Shown here piece by piece: positions 8,886-18,635 of a stretch of 64,000 nucleotides of DNA. The first letter of the stretch is position 1; every line of letters begins with the position of its first letter. Source of the stretch: Ktedonobacteria bacterium brp13. Its GTDB lineage: Bacteria > Chloroflexota > Ktedonobacteria > Ktedonobacterales > Ktedonobacteraceae. The position numbers were made by a program, and so were the translations under genes. Where the stretch lies: NCBI GenBank assembly GCA_015099395.1, contig AP024096.1:5332001-5396000 (forward strand), in the 5' to 3' direction. The notes under the pieces are model-generated. The model was not told where the DNA came from. It made no database searches and was given only the letters and a program-made list of their open reading frames with translations.

Positions 8886-9719
8886 TTACAGGGTGCCGCT
8901 TACTAGCTCTGGTACGGTTACCAGTGCATAGCCACGTGCCTGCAAGCCTTTGATGATCTGAGAAAGAGCGGCAACGGTCTGCGAGCGATTACCACCACCA
9001 TCGTGCATCATGATAATCGAGCCATTATGCGCACCGTTGAGAGCCGCAGTAACAATACGCTGCACGCCCGGCAGTTGCCAGTCAGCGGTATCTACACTCC
9101 ACAGTACAGTCGCCATCTGCTGCGCGGCAGCAACGGCCTCTACCTGCGCATTGGTAGCGCCATAAGGTGGACGGAATAATGTTGGAGTCATACCGGTCAC
9201 ATTCTCGATCGCAGTTGAAGCCCGAATCAGCTCGCTGGCCTGAGCGGCCGGTGTGAGAGTCGTCAAAGACGGGTGATCCCATGTATGATTACCGATGACG
9301 TTCCCGTTCTGAACGACCAGGCGCGCTAAGCCCGGATTACTCTGTACTAGCTGACCGATCTCAAAGAAGGTGGCATGTGCATTGTTCGCAGCGAGAACCT
9401 GCAAAATCTGTGGAGTGTAGGTAGGATTAGGGCCATCGTCAAAGGTCAATGCAACCCAGGGCAGATCCGTGCGCCCACCCGTGATTACCTGTGCTCCTGG
9501 TGTAGTTGCCGCCGAATGGGGACCGGTTAAAGCACCTGAAGCACCTGAAACCCTGGGAGCTGTCACTCCCTGCCTTCCCTGAATGGATGCTGCGTAAGCG
9601 CCTTTCCCTGCCAGGAGAGCAGATCCGGTAAACAATGCCATGAGCAGAGTGACAATACAGAGCATACGTGCAAGGAAACGAAAAGGAGGCTTTTCCATTT
9701 GAGATATAATCATAAGCAC
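8886..9719 (-). CDS. Polysaccharide deacetylase (NodB homology domain), secreted
   Basis: 277 residues with an N-terminal hydrophobic export segment (about residues 17-38) and a Ser/Thr/Ala-rich spacer. The NodB domain carries all five motifs: TFDDGP (92-97, catalytic base and metal Asp), HTWDH (145-149, metal histidines), RPPYG (183-187), DTADW and IIMMHDGGG (catalytic His). Carbohydrate esterase family 4 enzymes remove N- or O-acetyl groups from peptidoglycan, chitin or exopolysaccharide outside the cell. The complete motif set indicates an active zinc enzyme. A GT2 glycosyltransferase follows on the same strand about 170 bases away, but shared transcription is not certain. Substrate not determined. 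Confidence 0.93.
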   Translation of the reverse strand: MLMIISQMEKPPFRFLARMLCIVTLLMALFTGSALLAGKGAYAASIQGRQGVTAPRVSGASGALTGPHSAATTPGAQVITGGRTDLPWVALTFDDGPNPTYTPQILQVLAANNAHATFFEIGQLVQSNPGLARLVVQNGNVIGNHTWDHPSLTTLTPAAQASELIRASTAIENVTGMTPTLFRPPYGATNAQVEAVAAAQQMATVLWSVDTADWQLPGVQRIVTAALNGAHNGSIIMMHDGGGNRSQTVAALSQIIKGLQARGYALVTVPELVSGTL

Positions 9720-9888
9720 TCTTCCTCTTAATAGATAGAAGCGGCCCTATGCCACTTCTATTTTGCCGCTTACTATCCCAGGAATATCAAAGGATGACCA
9801 CTCCAAAAAGTTCCACAATGTTTCACTTTATATCACGATTGAGTTTGTAAAAAGGAACTGGTTGCCTTGAGTAGTACGTTCAAAGACG

Positions 9889-10929
9889 TTAATCCAGCGG
9901 TACACTTTTTTTCGCGTCAGGTTCGGGTTGGGAGAAGCCGAGGGCATGATGGACAATGTAGAGCGGCCGTGCACGGACTTCGTCATAGATACGACCCAGG
10001 TACTCGCCGATGATCCCGAGAAAGATAAGCTGTATTCCGCCTAGAAAGAGGACCAGGATCAATGTAGAGGCCTGACCCGCGATAGCGCCAGTGACCAGAC
10101 GCAGAAATATTGCAAGCAGAATACCAATCAGGCTGATGAGCGCTAGAATGAAGCCCAGCGTGGTTGCGAGCTTTAATGGGAGATGGCTGAAACTGGTAAT
10201 CGCATCCATCGAGAACCTCAGCATCTTCGAGAGTGGATATTTGGTCGTGCCAGCATAACGCTCCTGACGATCATACGCCACCGCCTCCTGACGGAAGCCA
10301 ACCCAGGCGGAGAGACCACGCATAAAACGATGGTGCTCATGCATCGTCACCAGGGTATCAACCACACTCCGATCCAGCAGCCGAAAATCACCAACGTTAC
10401 GCGGAATATGAATCGAGGTAATACGGTCTATCAAGCGATAGAAAAGCGTAGCTGTGAGCAACTTGAATGGAGTCTCGCCAGCCCGATTCTTACGCTGAGC
10501 ATAGACGACCTCCGCCCCATCTTTCCAGCGGGCAATCAGTTCAGGGATCACCTCCGGCGGATCTTGCAAGTCCGAATCGATAATCACCACCGCCTTACCC
10601 TGAGCGTAGTCCAGACCAGCCGAGATAGCGATCTGATGACCAAAGTTACGTGAAAAATCGATGACACGCACACGGCTATCCTGTGCATGCAGCTCACGCA
10701 TCAGGCGAAAAGTTCCATCACTACTACCGTCATTAATGAGGATAAGCTCAAAGGGTTCGCCCACGGCATCCATCACCTGAATCATCCGCGTATAAAAATG
10801 AGGCAGTGTCTCTTCTTCATTAAATACAGGGGCAACAATTGAATAGACCGGTTGCATCCTCGCACTAGCAGCGATTACATCATTCTCGTTTACCTGATCT
10901 CCATTATCATGTGGAGCAATCATCTTCAC
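9889..10929 (-). CDS. Membrane-anchored family 2 glycosyltransferase (polyprenyl-phosphate glycosyltransferase, GtrB/DPM1 type)
   Basis: 346 residues. A GT-A domain begins YSIVAPVFNEEETLPHFY (about residues 29-46), and includes LINDGSSDGT and the metal-binding DSDLQDPPE. It is followed by two long C-terminal membrane helices (LATTLGFILALISLIGILLAIFL and TLILVLFLGGIQLIFLGIIG shortened here as the two hydrophobic blocks near 256-312) and the conserved EYLGRIYDEVRARP tail. This layout is that of enzymes that transfer a sugar from UDP- or GDP-sugar to undecaprenyl phosphate at the cytoplasmic face of the membrane. The first 28 residues are a non-conserved extension. The sugar is unknown. The neighbouring deacetylase suggests an envelope polysaccharide role. 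Confidence 0.92.
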   Translation of the reverse strand: MKMIAPHDNGDQVNENDVIAASARMQPVYSIVAPVFNEEETLPHFYTRMIQVMDAVGEPFELILINDGSSDGTFRLMRELHAQDSRVRVIDFSRNFGHQIAISAGLDYAQGKAVVIIDSDLQDPPEVIPELIARWKDGAEVVYAQRKNRAGETPFKLLTATLFYRLIDRITSIHIPRNVGDFRLLDRSVVDTLVTMHEHHRFMRGLSAWVGFRQEAVAYDRQERYAGTTKYPLSKMLRFSMDAITSFSHLPLKLATTLGFILALISLIGILLAIFLRLVTGAIAGQASTLILVLFLGGIQLIFLGIIGEYLGRIYDEVRARPLYIVHHALGFSQPEPDAKKSVPLD

Positions 10930-11104
10930 GCACCTTTTATATATCTTCTAAAGGTACAAAAACCTTTGTTACATCAGCACATAGGTATGTGCTACTTCCC
11001 ACCATAAGTGTACCAGAAGTAGAGCCCATATGCCCCCCATTTTCTTACCGATTCCCCATCCTTTCCGTCCCAGGCCCATAAAGATAGCCAACGATCAACA
11101 GCCA

Positions 11105-11122
11105 TCATATGTTAACATATGA
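11105..11122. promoter_or_regulatory. 18-bp perfect palindrome upstream of ybaK
   Basis: TCATATGTTAACATATGA is fully self-complementary and lies about 80 bases before the ybaK start and about 180 bases from the divergent glycosyltransferase start. It has the size of a dimeric repressor site. No regulator gene is adjacent, so function is inferred only. Confidence 0.4.
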
Positions 11123-11200
11123 GAAGATTCATTCAGGATTGGCAACCTCATGAAACGTTACGCAGAGGTTACCGCAAGGTTGCAAGGAGCTTTCTCGAAT

Positions 11201-11686
11201 ATGGCAAAAAAAGGCAAGACACTGGCGATGCGCACCTTAGATGCTCATAAGATCGAATATAGCGTCTACCATTTTCCCGCTACTATCCATAACGCGACCG
11301 AGGTTGCGGCACAGATTGGGAAGCCTGCTGAGCAAGTATTTAAGACCCTGGTCGTCCTACGCGATGGCGAAGAACGAGCCCATCCACTACTGGTGATTGT
11401 ACCCGGTAGCCAGGAGATTAATCTGCGCCATCTCGCGCACGAACTGGGTGTGAAGTCGGTACATATGGCTGGTCATGCTCAAGCAGAAAAACTGACCGGC
11501 CTCAAAGTGGGCGGCATCTCCTCACTGGCACTGTTGAATCGTCCCTTTGATATCTATCTAGATACGAGCGCCCAGAACTTTACAGAGATTCTCATGAGTG
11601 CTGGCGAGCGCGGCACTAACCTCCAGCTTAAAGTGAGCGACTTCCTGGCATTGACACAAGCTCAACTTATCTCAACCATACCTTAA
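11201..11686 (+). CDS. ybaK: Cys-tRNA(Pro)/aminoacyl-tRNA deacylase YbaK/EbsC family
   Basis: 161 residues from the ATG at 11201, preferred over the in-frame ATG at 11150 because AAGGAG is placed 11 bases upstream and the resulting length matches the family (about 156-160). The sequence shows the YbaK pattern: LDAHKIEYSVYHFP near the start, AAQIGKPAEQVFKTLVV with the conserved catalytic lysine, and KVGGISSLAL followed by DIYLD. YbaK hydrolyses mischarged Cys-tRNA(Pro) in the cytoplasm as a trans-editing factor. It is a single gene, divergent from the glycosyltransferase. Confidence 0.93.
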   Translation: MAKKGKTLAMRTLDAHKIEYSVYHFPATIHNATEVAAQIGKPAEQVFKTLVVLRDGEERAHPLLVIVPGSQEINLRHLAHELGVKSVHMAGHAQAEKLTGLKVGGISSLALLNRPFDIYLDTSAQNFTEILMSAGERGTNLQLKVSDFLALTQAQLISTIP

Positions 11687-12051
11687 GATGCATGAAGCGT
11701 GCTCCACAATAACATGCAAGAAATGGTAGAGCTTTCCTCAACGTATATGAACTCTCTGCCATATCCAGTCAATCCCCTACAGTGTTCATGCTCCAAATTT
11801 CAAATAGGCAGGTGTTACTCTATCTCTATCCGAGCAATTCGATAGCCACTACTATAAGACACGTTTTTTTATGCATAAAAATATCAGGTTGGTTATCAGG
11901 TAAAGCACTGATGCTATACTGGTCTATTAATGGCATACTATTGGCAGAGAGAAAAAGCAAAGAAGCATAAAAAAACCTCACAGACACGCCGCGGAGTATT
12001 CAGACACGTAAAAAAACATATTTGTATAAGACCATGTGAAGGAGCGCATCT
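11687..12051. other. Intergenic leader region upstream of cydAB
   Basis: About 365 bases between ybaK and cydA. A TATACT box at 11915-11920 could be a -10 element, but no good -35 lies 16-18 bases upstream. No hairpin or RNA gene recognised. The strong ribosome site AAGGAG at 12039-12044 lies seven bases before the GTG start of cydA. Confidence 0.35.
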
Positions 12052-13443
12052 GTGGATGCATTAACATTATCAAGGTTACAATTTGGTAGCACCATCATCT
12101 ACCACTATCTGTTTATCCCACTCACCCTTGGACTCGCACTCGCCATCGCAATTATGGAGACCTTCTATGTGCGCACAGGCGATTCCGACTACAAGCGTAT
12201 GGCAAAGTTCTGGGGTAAGCTTTTCCTGATCAATTTCGCCCTCGGCGTTGTAACAGGTATTGTGCAAGAATTCCAGTTCGGTATGAACTGGTCGGCATAT
12301 TCAAAATTTGTTGGTGATATCTTTGGCGCACCACTTGCAATCGAAGCACTGCTCGCCTTCTTCCTCGAATCTACCTTTTTAGGTATCTGGTTGTTTGGCT
12401 GGGAGCAGGTCTCGAAGAAAGTTCACCTCACCTGTATCTGGCTGGTGGTTATCGCCTCAAACCTCTCCGCCTTCTGGATCTTAGTGGCGAACTCTTTTAT
12501 GCAGGAGCCAGTTGGCTACGTCATACGCAATGGGCGTGCCGAGATGACCAATTTCTTTGCGCTATTGACCAACCCCAATCTCTGGTTTCAGTTCCCACAC
12601 GTATTCTTCGCGTCAATAGCGACTGGAGCCTTCTTTGTCGTCGGTATTAGCGCATACCACCTGCTGAAAAAATCCAAAGATATCGATCTTTATCAGAAGT
12701 CGATCCGCATCGGATTGACCCTGGCCCTGATTGGCAGTCTCGCGACCGCTCTAGCAGGTCACCTTGAAGGACAACACGTTGTACAGAACCAGCCGATGAA
12801 GATGGCGGCAGCAGAGGCCCTGTGGACCACAGAGAGCCCGGCTTCCTTCTCGATCTTTGAGATCGGCGATCCGAAGGATATGAAAGACATTTTCGCGATT
12901 AAGGTTCCTTATGTACTCAGCTTCCTATCCTACGATAGCTTCACCCATCCTGTACAGGGTATCAAACAGCTCCAGGCCCAGTATGTCAAGATGTATGGCC
13001 CGGGCAACTACGTACCGCCAGTGATCGTTACCTATTGGAGTTTCCGCTTGATGATGGGCGTCGCAGCAGTGATGGCACTGCTGGCACTCGCAGGTATCTA
13101 CCTGATACGGAAGAAGCAGCTAATGCAGCGGCGCTGGTTCCTGTGGTTGCTGGTCGCAAGCCTCTTTGTACCGTATATCGGCAACTCTGCCGGTTGGGTG
13201 CTCGCTGAAATCGGACGTCAGCCCTGGTTGGTCTTTGGACAGCTTAAGACCAGTGCCGGTGTCTCGACATCGGTTAGCCCTGCTGTCATCCTGTTCTCGC
13301 TGATCGCCTTTATCGTACTCTACGGTATCCTGGCGGTTGTCGATGCTTACCTGCTCGTCAAGACAGCACGTCAGGGTATGCCTCCTGTTGAAGACACCTC
13401 AGCAGAACATGAGTCACAAGAAGAATTAGCAACAGCATACTAG
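12052..13443 (+). CDS. cydA: Cytochrome bd ubiquinol/menaquinol oxidase subunit I
   Basis: 463 residues from a GTG preceded by AAGGAG with a seven-base spacer. The N-terminus LSRLQFGSTIIYHYLFIPLTLG contains the heme b595 ligand (His18 here). The FPHVFFASIATG segment carries the proximal heme b558 histidine, and GRQPW (388-392) is the CydA signature after the quinol loop. About nine membrane helices are visible. The length and the compact loop between helices 6 and 7 indicate the short Q-loop type common in Gram-positives. CydA oxidises quinol and, with CydB, reduces oxygen to water at high affinity. cydB follows 17 bases later. Confidence 0.97.
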   Translation: MDALTLSRLQFGSTIIYHYLFIPLTLGLALAIAIMETFYVRTGDSDYKRMAKFWGKLFLINFALGVVTGIVQEFQFGMNWSAYSKFVGDIFGAPLAIEALLAFFLESTFLGIWLFGWEQVSKKVHLTCIWLVVIASNLSAFWILVANSFMQEPVGYVIRNGRAEMTNFFALLTNPNLWFQFPHVFFASIATGAFFVVGISAYHLLKKSKDIDLYQKSIRIGLTLALIGSLATALAGHLEGQHVVQNQPMKMAAAEALWTTESPASFSIFEIGDPKDMKDIFAIKVPYVLSFLSYDSFTHPVQGIKQLQAQYVKMYGPGNYVPPVIVTYWSFRLMMGVAAVMALLALAGIYLIRKKQLMQRRWFLWLLVASLFVPYIGNSAGWVLAEIGRQPWLVFGQLKTSAGVSTSVSPAVILFSLIAFIVLYGILAVVDAYLLVKTARQGMPPVEDTSAEHESQEELATAY

Positions 13444-13460
13444 ACGAAGAGGAAAAATTC

Positions 13461-14483
13461 ATGGACCTACATACATTATGGTTTGGGCTGATTGCCGTCC
13501 TCTTCACGGGCTTTTTCGTACTGGAAGGTTTTGACTATGGCGTCGGTATCCTGCTTCCCTTCTTAGGCAAGCACGACGCCGAGCGCGGCATGATCCTGCA
13601 TACGATCGCCCCTTTTTGGGATGGCAATGAAGTGTGGATTATTGCGGGAGCCGGTGCGATCTTCGCAGCGTTCCCCATCTGGTACGCGACAATGTTCAGC
13701 GGCTTCTACCTGGAGATCTTTTTCATCCTGTTCGCTCTGATCTTACGTGGCGCAGCCATTGAGTTTCGCGGTCAGCGCAATAGCGTTACATGGCATCGTA
13801 CCTGGGAGTGGGTGCTCTTTGTAGGGAGCATTCTGCCAGGCCTGCTCTGGGGCATTATTCTCTCGAACTTGATCACAGGTGTGCCAGTCAACGCACAGCA
13901 GAACTACGCTGGTTCGATACTGACACCATTTAACGCTCAGGCGATCTTTTTCGGTCTGGCGCTGGTGGCACTCTTCATTCTGCATGGCGCGATCTTTATT
14001 AACCTGCGCGTCACGAAAGGTGAGCTCACCACCCGCGTACATCGGACAGCACTCTTTGCCTGGATTCCGGTTGTAGTGCTCTTTGCTGCGGCTTACGGTA
14101 TCGGGTACGCACATTCGCCGATCATGCGTCATATCCTCACGGCGGGTTCACTCATACCGGTCAATATTCTGCTGGCCATCGTTATGATAGCCACGCTGGT
14201 CTTCCTGCTGCGTAAGCGTACCGGCTGGGCCTTTGGCATGACAACCCTGACCATCATACTGGGCGCGCTAGAGATCGGCCTGGGAGCATTTCCGAACGTC
14301 ATGGTCTCCAGTCTGAACCCATCCTGGACCTTGACGGCGACCAGCGCCGCCTCTAGCCCATATACCCTTACGGTTATGAGTTGGCTCGCACTTAGTATCG
14401 TCCCGTTCGTGATTGCGTATCAAGCCTGGAATTACTACATTTTTCGCAAACGCATCCAGCCAGGCGTGATCGGTCATCACTAA
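13461..14483 (+). CDS. cydB: Cytochrome bd oxidase subunit II
   Basis: 340 residues with about eight membrane helices. The start MDLHTLWFGLIAVLFTGFFVLEGFDYGVG and the motif FWDGNEVWIIAGAGAIFAAFP are diagnostic of CydB. It partners with CydA in the membrane to form the bd-type terminal oxidase. The gene follows cydA after 17 bases with a GAGGAAAAA ribosome site, so it is certainly in the same operon. A 12-bp stem-loop downstream probably ends the transcript before cydDC. Confidence 0.97.
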   Translation: MDLHTLWFGLIAVLFTGFFVLEGFDYGVGILLPFLGKHDAERGMILHTIAPFWDGNEVWIIAGAGAIFAAFPIWYATMFSGFYLEIFFILFALILRGAAIEFRGQRNSVTWHRTWEWVLFVGSILPGLLWGIILSNLITGVPVNAQQNYAGSILTPFNAQAIFFGLALVALFILHGAIFINLRVTKGELTTRVHRTALFAWIPVVVLFAAAYGIGYAHSPIMRHILTAGSLIPVNILLAIVMIATLVFLLRKRTGWAFGMTTLTIILGALEIGLGAFPNVMVSSLNPSWTLTATSAASSPYTLTVMSWLALSIVPFVIAYQAWNYYIFRKRIQPGVIGHH

Positions 14484-14565
14484 AGCTTCGTTTGTGCGAA
14501 AAAGCGGTAAGCATGCAGCATCTGTAGCTTTTACAGAGGTAGCAGCCAATAAGATAAGCTCTTCT

Positions 14566-14600
14566 ATCCCTGGCATGTTCACTTGCATGTCAGGGATTGT
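14566..14600 (+). terminator. Hairpin terminator after cydB
   Basis: ATCCCTGGCATG (14566-14577) pairs with CATGTCAGGGAT (14586-14597), 12 pairs with one G-U, followed by TGTTGTATTC. The T-tract is weak, so some read-through into cydDC is possible. The remaining sequence to 14883 holds no gene I can support; it includes AT-rich sequence around 14680-14700 where a cydDC promoter could lie. Confidence 0.55.
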
Positions 14601-14883
14601 TGTATTCTGTCCATGCCAAATGTCGGTTTTTAATAGCAAGGGTTTAGCCTCCAGGGATGACTGCGTATTGAGATTATAATAGTATATTGTAATAACTGTA
14701 GACAGATGAACCGCTCAGGCGGAATAGATAAAGAAATTGAGGACGGGATCGCTCACCTGATATGCGAGCAAACCATAAGAGAAGAGAACCCGTTAAAAAA
14801 AGAATGGATAGACCTGTACAGTCATCTGATGCTGGTCAGCTCGAGCAAATTACAAATGTACCACGTTCTGGGGGTGGTAACGT

Positions 14884-16836
14884 ATGAATATCAATAAACG
14901 CCTGCTACAATATGTCAAGACCATGCGCCCCTATATTGTAGTGGTCGCTCTGCTCAGCTTCCTGACAGCCATCTTTATTCTGCTCCAATCGCACTATATC
15001 GCACTGATCATCAACGGAGCATTCCTCAAGCATGAGAGTCTGGCATATCTGATGTCTCCACTTCTTGTGCTATTGCTGGTCATTGTTGGCCGGGCCGCCG
15101 TGATCTGGGGCACGACAGCGGCAACCAATTTTGTCTCGACAACGGTCAAGGGCGATATGCGCCTGCGCCTCTTTCGCCATATCTTAAAGCTCGGTCCTAT
15201 GTATATTAAAGGGGAGCGCAGCGGCGAGATTGCCAATACCACAACCGATGGTATCGAGGCACTGGATGCCTACTTTATCCAGTACTTCCCACAGGTCTGT
15301 GCGACCGCCGTTATTCCGCTCGTGCTCCTGATCGTCGTCTTCGCAATCGATCCCCTCTCTGGCATCGTCCTGCTGATCACATTCCCTCTGCTCCCGATCT
15401 TTATGATCCTGATTGGCAAGCAGGCTAACGCGATGACCGAGCGCCGCTGGCGTCAACTCAGCACGTTAAGTGCTCACTTTCTGGATGTCTTGCAAGGAAT
15501 GACGACGCTCAAACTATTCGGGCGCACGACACGCCAGCGTACTACGATCCGTCAGATCAGCGATCGCTTTGGCGATGCAACGATGTCGGTACTACGGGTA
15601 GCCTTCCTTTCGGCACTCGTCATGGAGCTCGGTGCGACGATCAGTAACGCCATTATCGCCGTCGAGATCGGCCTGCGTTTACTGTATGGGCAGATCCCCT
15701 TTGAGCAGGCCTTCTTCGTCCTGCTGGTCACACCAGAGTTCTATATGCCTCTACGTAACCTGGGCACGCAGTTCCATAATAGTATGGAGAGTGCAGCCGG
15801 AGCACAACGCATCTTCGATATTCTAGAGACGACTACCCCGCACCAGGCGACTGCCGAGGAAGGAACACAACAGACCCTACAGCAGACACCACCGCACACA
15901 CCACCGCACACCCTACCGCACACGCCACAAATCGTAGCCCTCCACGATATCCACTATACGTACCCGGACATCGACAACAAAGAGCTCAGCACAGCTTCAC
16001 AGGGTCGTAAGATCGCAGGTGTGATGGTGCAGGCAGGGGAAGACGAACTCGTGACCTCACGTGAAGGTCCAGCGCCCATCCAATCACTGCCCCGGCAGAC
16101 GGATCAGCAGAGCATAAACGAAGCACCCATAGCACCTACACAGCAAGCTGCCCTGGATGGTGTCTCATTTGAGCTACGGCGCGGACAGAAAATCGCACTG
16201 ATCGGTAAGAGTGGAGCGGGCAAGAGTACGATCGCCAATCTGCTGCTACGCTTTATCGAACCGGATAGCGGCACGTTGACGGTCGATGGTATTCCGATCC
16301 AAAGCTTTTCCGCTCAGGACTGGCGAACGCTCGTCGCCTGGCAACCACAGCGACCCTACCTCTTCAATACAACGCTCGCCGATAATATTCGCCTGGGACA
16401 TCCAGAGGCCAGTCAACAGGAGGTCGAGGAGGCCGCTAAAAGGGCCGATCTGCACACCTTTATTCAGACACTCCCACGTGGCTATGAGACCGTCATTGGC
16501 GAACGTGGTACACGTCTGAGCGGTGGACAGCTTCAGCGCTTGAGCCTGGCGCGTGCGCTGCTCAAGAAAGCTCCGATCCTGGTACTGGACGAGGCAACCT
16601 CAACACTCGATGCCGAGAGCGAGTCGCAGATCCTCAAGACAATTAATGAGATAGCGCATGAGCGCATCATCCTGATCATTGCGCATCGCTTGAATACTAT
16701 CAGTAATGCGGATCAGATCCTCGTGATGCAAGAAGGACAGGTCATCGCTAGCGGCACCCATCGCACGCTGCTGACGCAATCGCCTATCTATCAGGAGCTG
16801 GTAAAAGCATACGGAGAAGAAGAGGCAAGCATATGA
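14884..16836 (+). CDS. cydD: Thiol reductant ABC exporter subunit CydD
   Basis: 650 residues, longer than the usual 550-590. The N-terminal six-helix transmembrane domain (about residues 15-300) is followed by an ATPase domain with Walker A GKSGAGKST (about 440), signature LSGGQLQR, Walker B ILVLDEATSTLD and H-loop IIAHRLN. With CydC it exports glutathione/cysteine or heme-related species required for cytochrome bd assembly. A low-complexity stretch (TPPHTPPHTLPHTP) precedes the ATPase domain. About 58 extra residues (about 361-419) interrupt the first ATPase beta strands. It overlaps cydC by four bases (ATGA), showing translational coupling. Confidence 0.95.
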   Translation: MNINKRLLQYVKTMRPYIVVVALLSFLTAIFILLQSHYIALIINGAFLKHESLAYLMSPLLVLLLVIVGRAAVIWGTTAATNFVSTTVKGDMRLRLFRHILKLGPMYIKGERSGEIANTTTDGIEALDAYFIQYFPQVCATAVIPLVLLIVVFAIDPLSGIVLLITFPLLPIFMILIGKQANAMTERRWRQLSTLSAHFLDVLQGMTTLKLFGRTTRQRTTIRQISDRFGDATMSVLRVAFLSALVMELGATISNAIIAVEIGLRLLYGQIPFEQAFFVLLVTPEFYMPLRNLGTQFHNSMESAAGAQRIFDILETTTPHQATAEEGTQQTLQQTPPHTPPHTLPHTPQIVALHDIHYTYPDIDNKELSTASQGRKIAGVMVQAGEDELVTSREGPAPIQSLPRQTDQQSINEAPIAPTQQAALDGVSFELRRGQKIALIGKSGAGKSTIANLLLRFIEPDSGTLTVDGIPIQSFSAQDWRTLVAWQPQRPYLFNTTLADNIRLGHPEASQQEVEEAAKRADLHTFIQTLPRGYETVIGERGTRLSGGQLQRLSLARALLKKAPILVLDEATSTLDAESESQILKTINEIAHERIILIIAHRLNTISNADQILVMQEGQVIASGTHRTLLTQSPIYQELVKAYGEEEASI

Positions 16837-18599
16837 GTACAACATTTCAACGCCTGGTGAAGCTGGCTGCGCCAGTCGGTGGCACGATGGCGCTGGCCGC
16901 GCTCCTGGGTAGCTGCACCATTCTGAGTAGCGTCGGACTGCTCGCAACCTCAGCCTATCTGATCTCCATGGCCGCACTCCATCCATCGGTCGCAGTCCTG
17001 CAGGTCGCAATCGTCGGAGTACGTTTCTTTGGTATCGCACGCGGTATCTTTCGCTACTTAGAGCGTCTGGTCTCACATACAGCCACGTTCAAACTACTCG
17101 CTAACCTGCGCGTCTGGTTCTATAACGCACTGGAACCATTGATCCCGGCCCGCCTGCTGCAATATAAGCACGGCGAGATCAGCGAGCTACGCAGTGGTGA
17201 TATCCTGCGGCGTGCTATCTCCGATATCGATGAGTTACAGCAGTTTTATCTGCGTGTTCTGGCCCCACCGGCCGTCGCGCTGATCATCGGTATCTGCATG
17301 TGGATCTTCTTCGGAGCTTTTGGCGGTATCTTTGCCTTGATCTATATCGTCTCCTTTATCATCTCAGCTATTCTCGTACCGCTATTCGCACACCTGCTGG
17401 GTAGGCGCTCAGGCCGAGAGATGGTCACAACCAGGGCCGCATTGCAGACAATGCTGGTCGATAGCGTACAGGGGATCGCAGACCTTGTGGCCTTTGGTCA
17501 GGAGGAGCGTCAGGCCCAACAGATTGCGGTGCTCAACAAACGCACCAAAGTCCTGCAGATGATGACCGCCTATGTCAGCGGTCTTGAAGGTAGCATCACG
17601 AATCTGCTCATGAACGGCACCGCCTGGGTGCTCTTGTTCAGCGCAATCCCACTGGTCTACGAGCACAGGCTCAACGGCATCCTGCTCGCAGTTCTGGTCC
17701 TGGCAGCGTTAAGCGCCTTTGAGGCCGTAATGCCGCTACCAAACGCGTTTCAGCAACTGAGTGGTAATCTAGAATCGGCGCGTCGACTCTTCGAGATCGT
17801 CGATGCACAGCCAGCCGTTACAAATCCTGGCACCCCCTCACCGGAGCCACAGGACCAGAGCATCCAGGTTGAGCATCTCACCTTCCGCTATAACGAAGAC
17901 GAACCCGATGTCTTGCAAGATGTCACCTTCGCCCTGCCACCAAACCAGTGCCTGGCGATCGTTGGCCCTAGTGGTTCGGGCAAATCCACACTAGCACAAC
18001 TCCTGCTGCGTTTCTGGGACTATCAGCAGGGAGAGATCAAACTAGGTGGCTATCCACTCAAAGCGTATCAGCAGGACGATCTGTACACCCATCTGAGTGT
18101 CGTTGAGCAGGATACACACCTCTTCAATACCAGTATTCGCGAGAATCTGATGCTTGCACGCTCGGATGCCAGTGAAGAAGAGATGATCGCCGCCGCCAAA
18201 CAGGCACAACTCCACGACTTCGTACAGACACTGCCCCGAGGCTACGATACACACGTAGGCGAGCAGGGACTGCGCCTGAGCGGAGGTGAACGACAACGGG
18301 TAGCAATCGCCCGCGCATTCCTCAAAGACACCCCTATCTTGATCCTGGATGAGCCTACCGTCAACCTCGACGCCATCACTGAGCGAGCCGTCATGAACGC
18401 GATCAACGCCCTGCGCAATGGACGTACAACCTTCCTCGTCACCCATCGCCTTGTAGCTATGGAGACGGTCAACGAGATCCTCGTCTTGCGTGAAGGTCGT
18501 GTTGCCGAACGCGGCACACACACCGATCTGCTCCAAAAAGAGGGCCTCTACTGGAAGATGTGGCAACAACAGCGCACAAGGACAGAAGCCAGCATCTAG
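16833..18599 (+). CDS. cydC: Thiol reductant ABC exporter subunit CydC
   Basis: 588 residues, normal length. The transmembrane domain contains the RFFGIARGIFRYLERLVSH segment diagnostic of CydC. The ATPase domain has Walker A GPSGSGKST, signature LSGGERQRVAIARAF, Walker B ILILDEPTVNLD and H-loop VTHRL. It forms a heterodimer with CydD in the cytoplasmic membrane. The start codon overlaps the cydD stop (ATGA). A strong hairpin follows the stop. Linkage to cydAB, 4.8 kb unit in total, supports a role in bd oxidase maturation. Confidence 0.96.
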   Translation: MSTTFQRLVKLAAPVGGTMALAALLGSCTILSSVGLLATSAYLISMAALHPSVAVLQVAIVGVRFFGIARGIFRYLERLVSHTATFKLLANLRVWFYNALEPLIPARLLQYKHGEISELRSGDILRRAISDIDELQQFYLRVLAPPAVALIIGICMWIFFGAFGGIFALIYIVSFIISAILVPLFAHLLGRRSGREMVTTRAALQTMLVDSVQGIADLVAFGQEERQAQQIAVLNKRTKVLQMMTAYVSGLEGSITNLLMNGTAWVLLFSAIPLVYEHRLNGILLAVLVLAALSAFEAVMPLPNAFQQLSGNLESARRLFEIVDAQPAVTNPGTPSPEPQDQSIQVEHLTFRYNEDEPDVLQDVTFALPPNQCLAIVGPSGSGKSTLAQLLLRFWDYQQGEIKLGGYPLKAYQQDDLYTHLSVVEQDTHLFNTSIRENLMLARSDASEEEMIAAAKQAQLHDFVQTLPRGYDTHVGEQGLRLSGGERQRVAIARAFLKDTPILILDEPTVNLDAITERAVMNAINALRNGRTTFLVTHRLVAMETVNEILVLREGRVAERGTHTDLLQKEGLYWKMWQQQRTRTEASI

Positions 18600-18635
18600 C
18601 TTAGCCGCCGACACTATGCTCTTGCATGGAGTGTG

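Noticed and set aside
14706-14897. 63-codon open frame before cydD
   Set aside because: Overlaps the cydD start in another frame, has no ribosome site and no protein-like pattern.
16600-17076. 158-codon minus-strand frame over the cydD/cydC junction
   Set aside because: Antisense to two unmistakable ABC-exporter genes.
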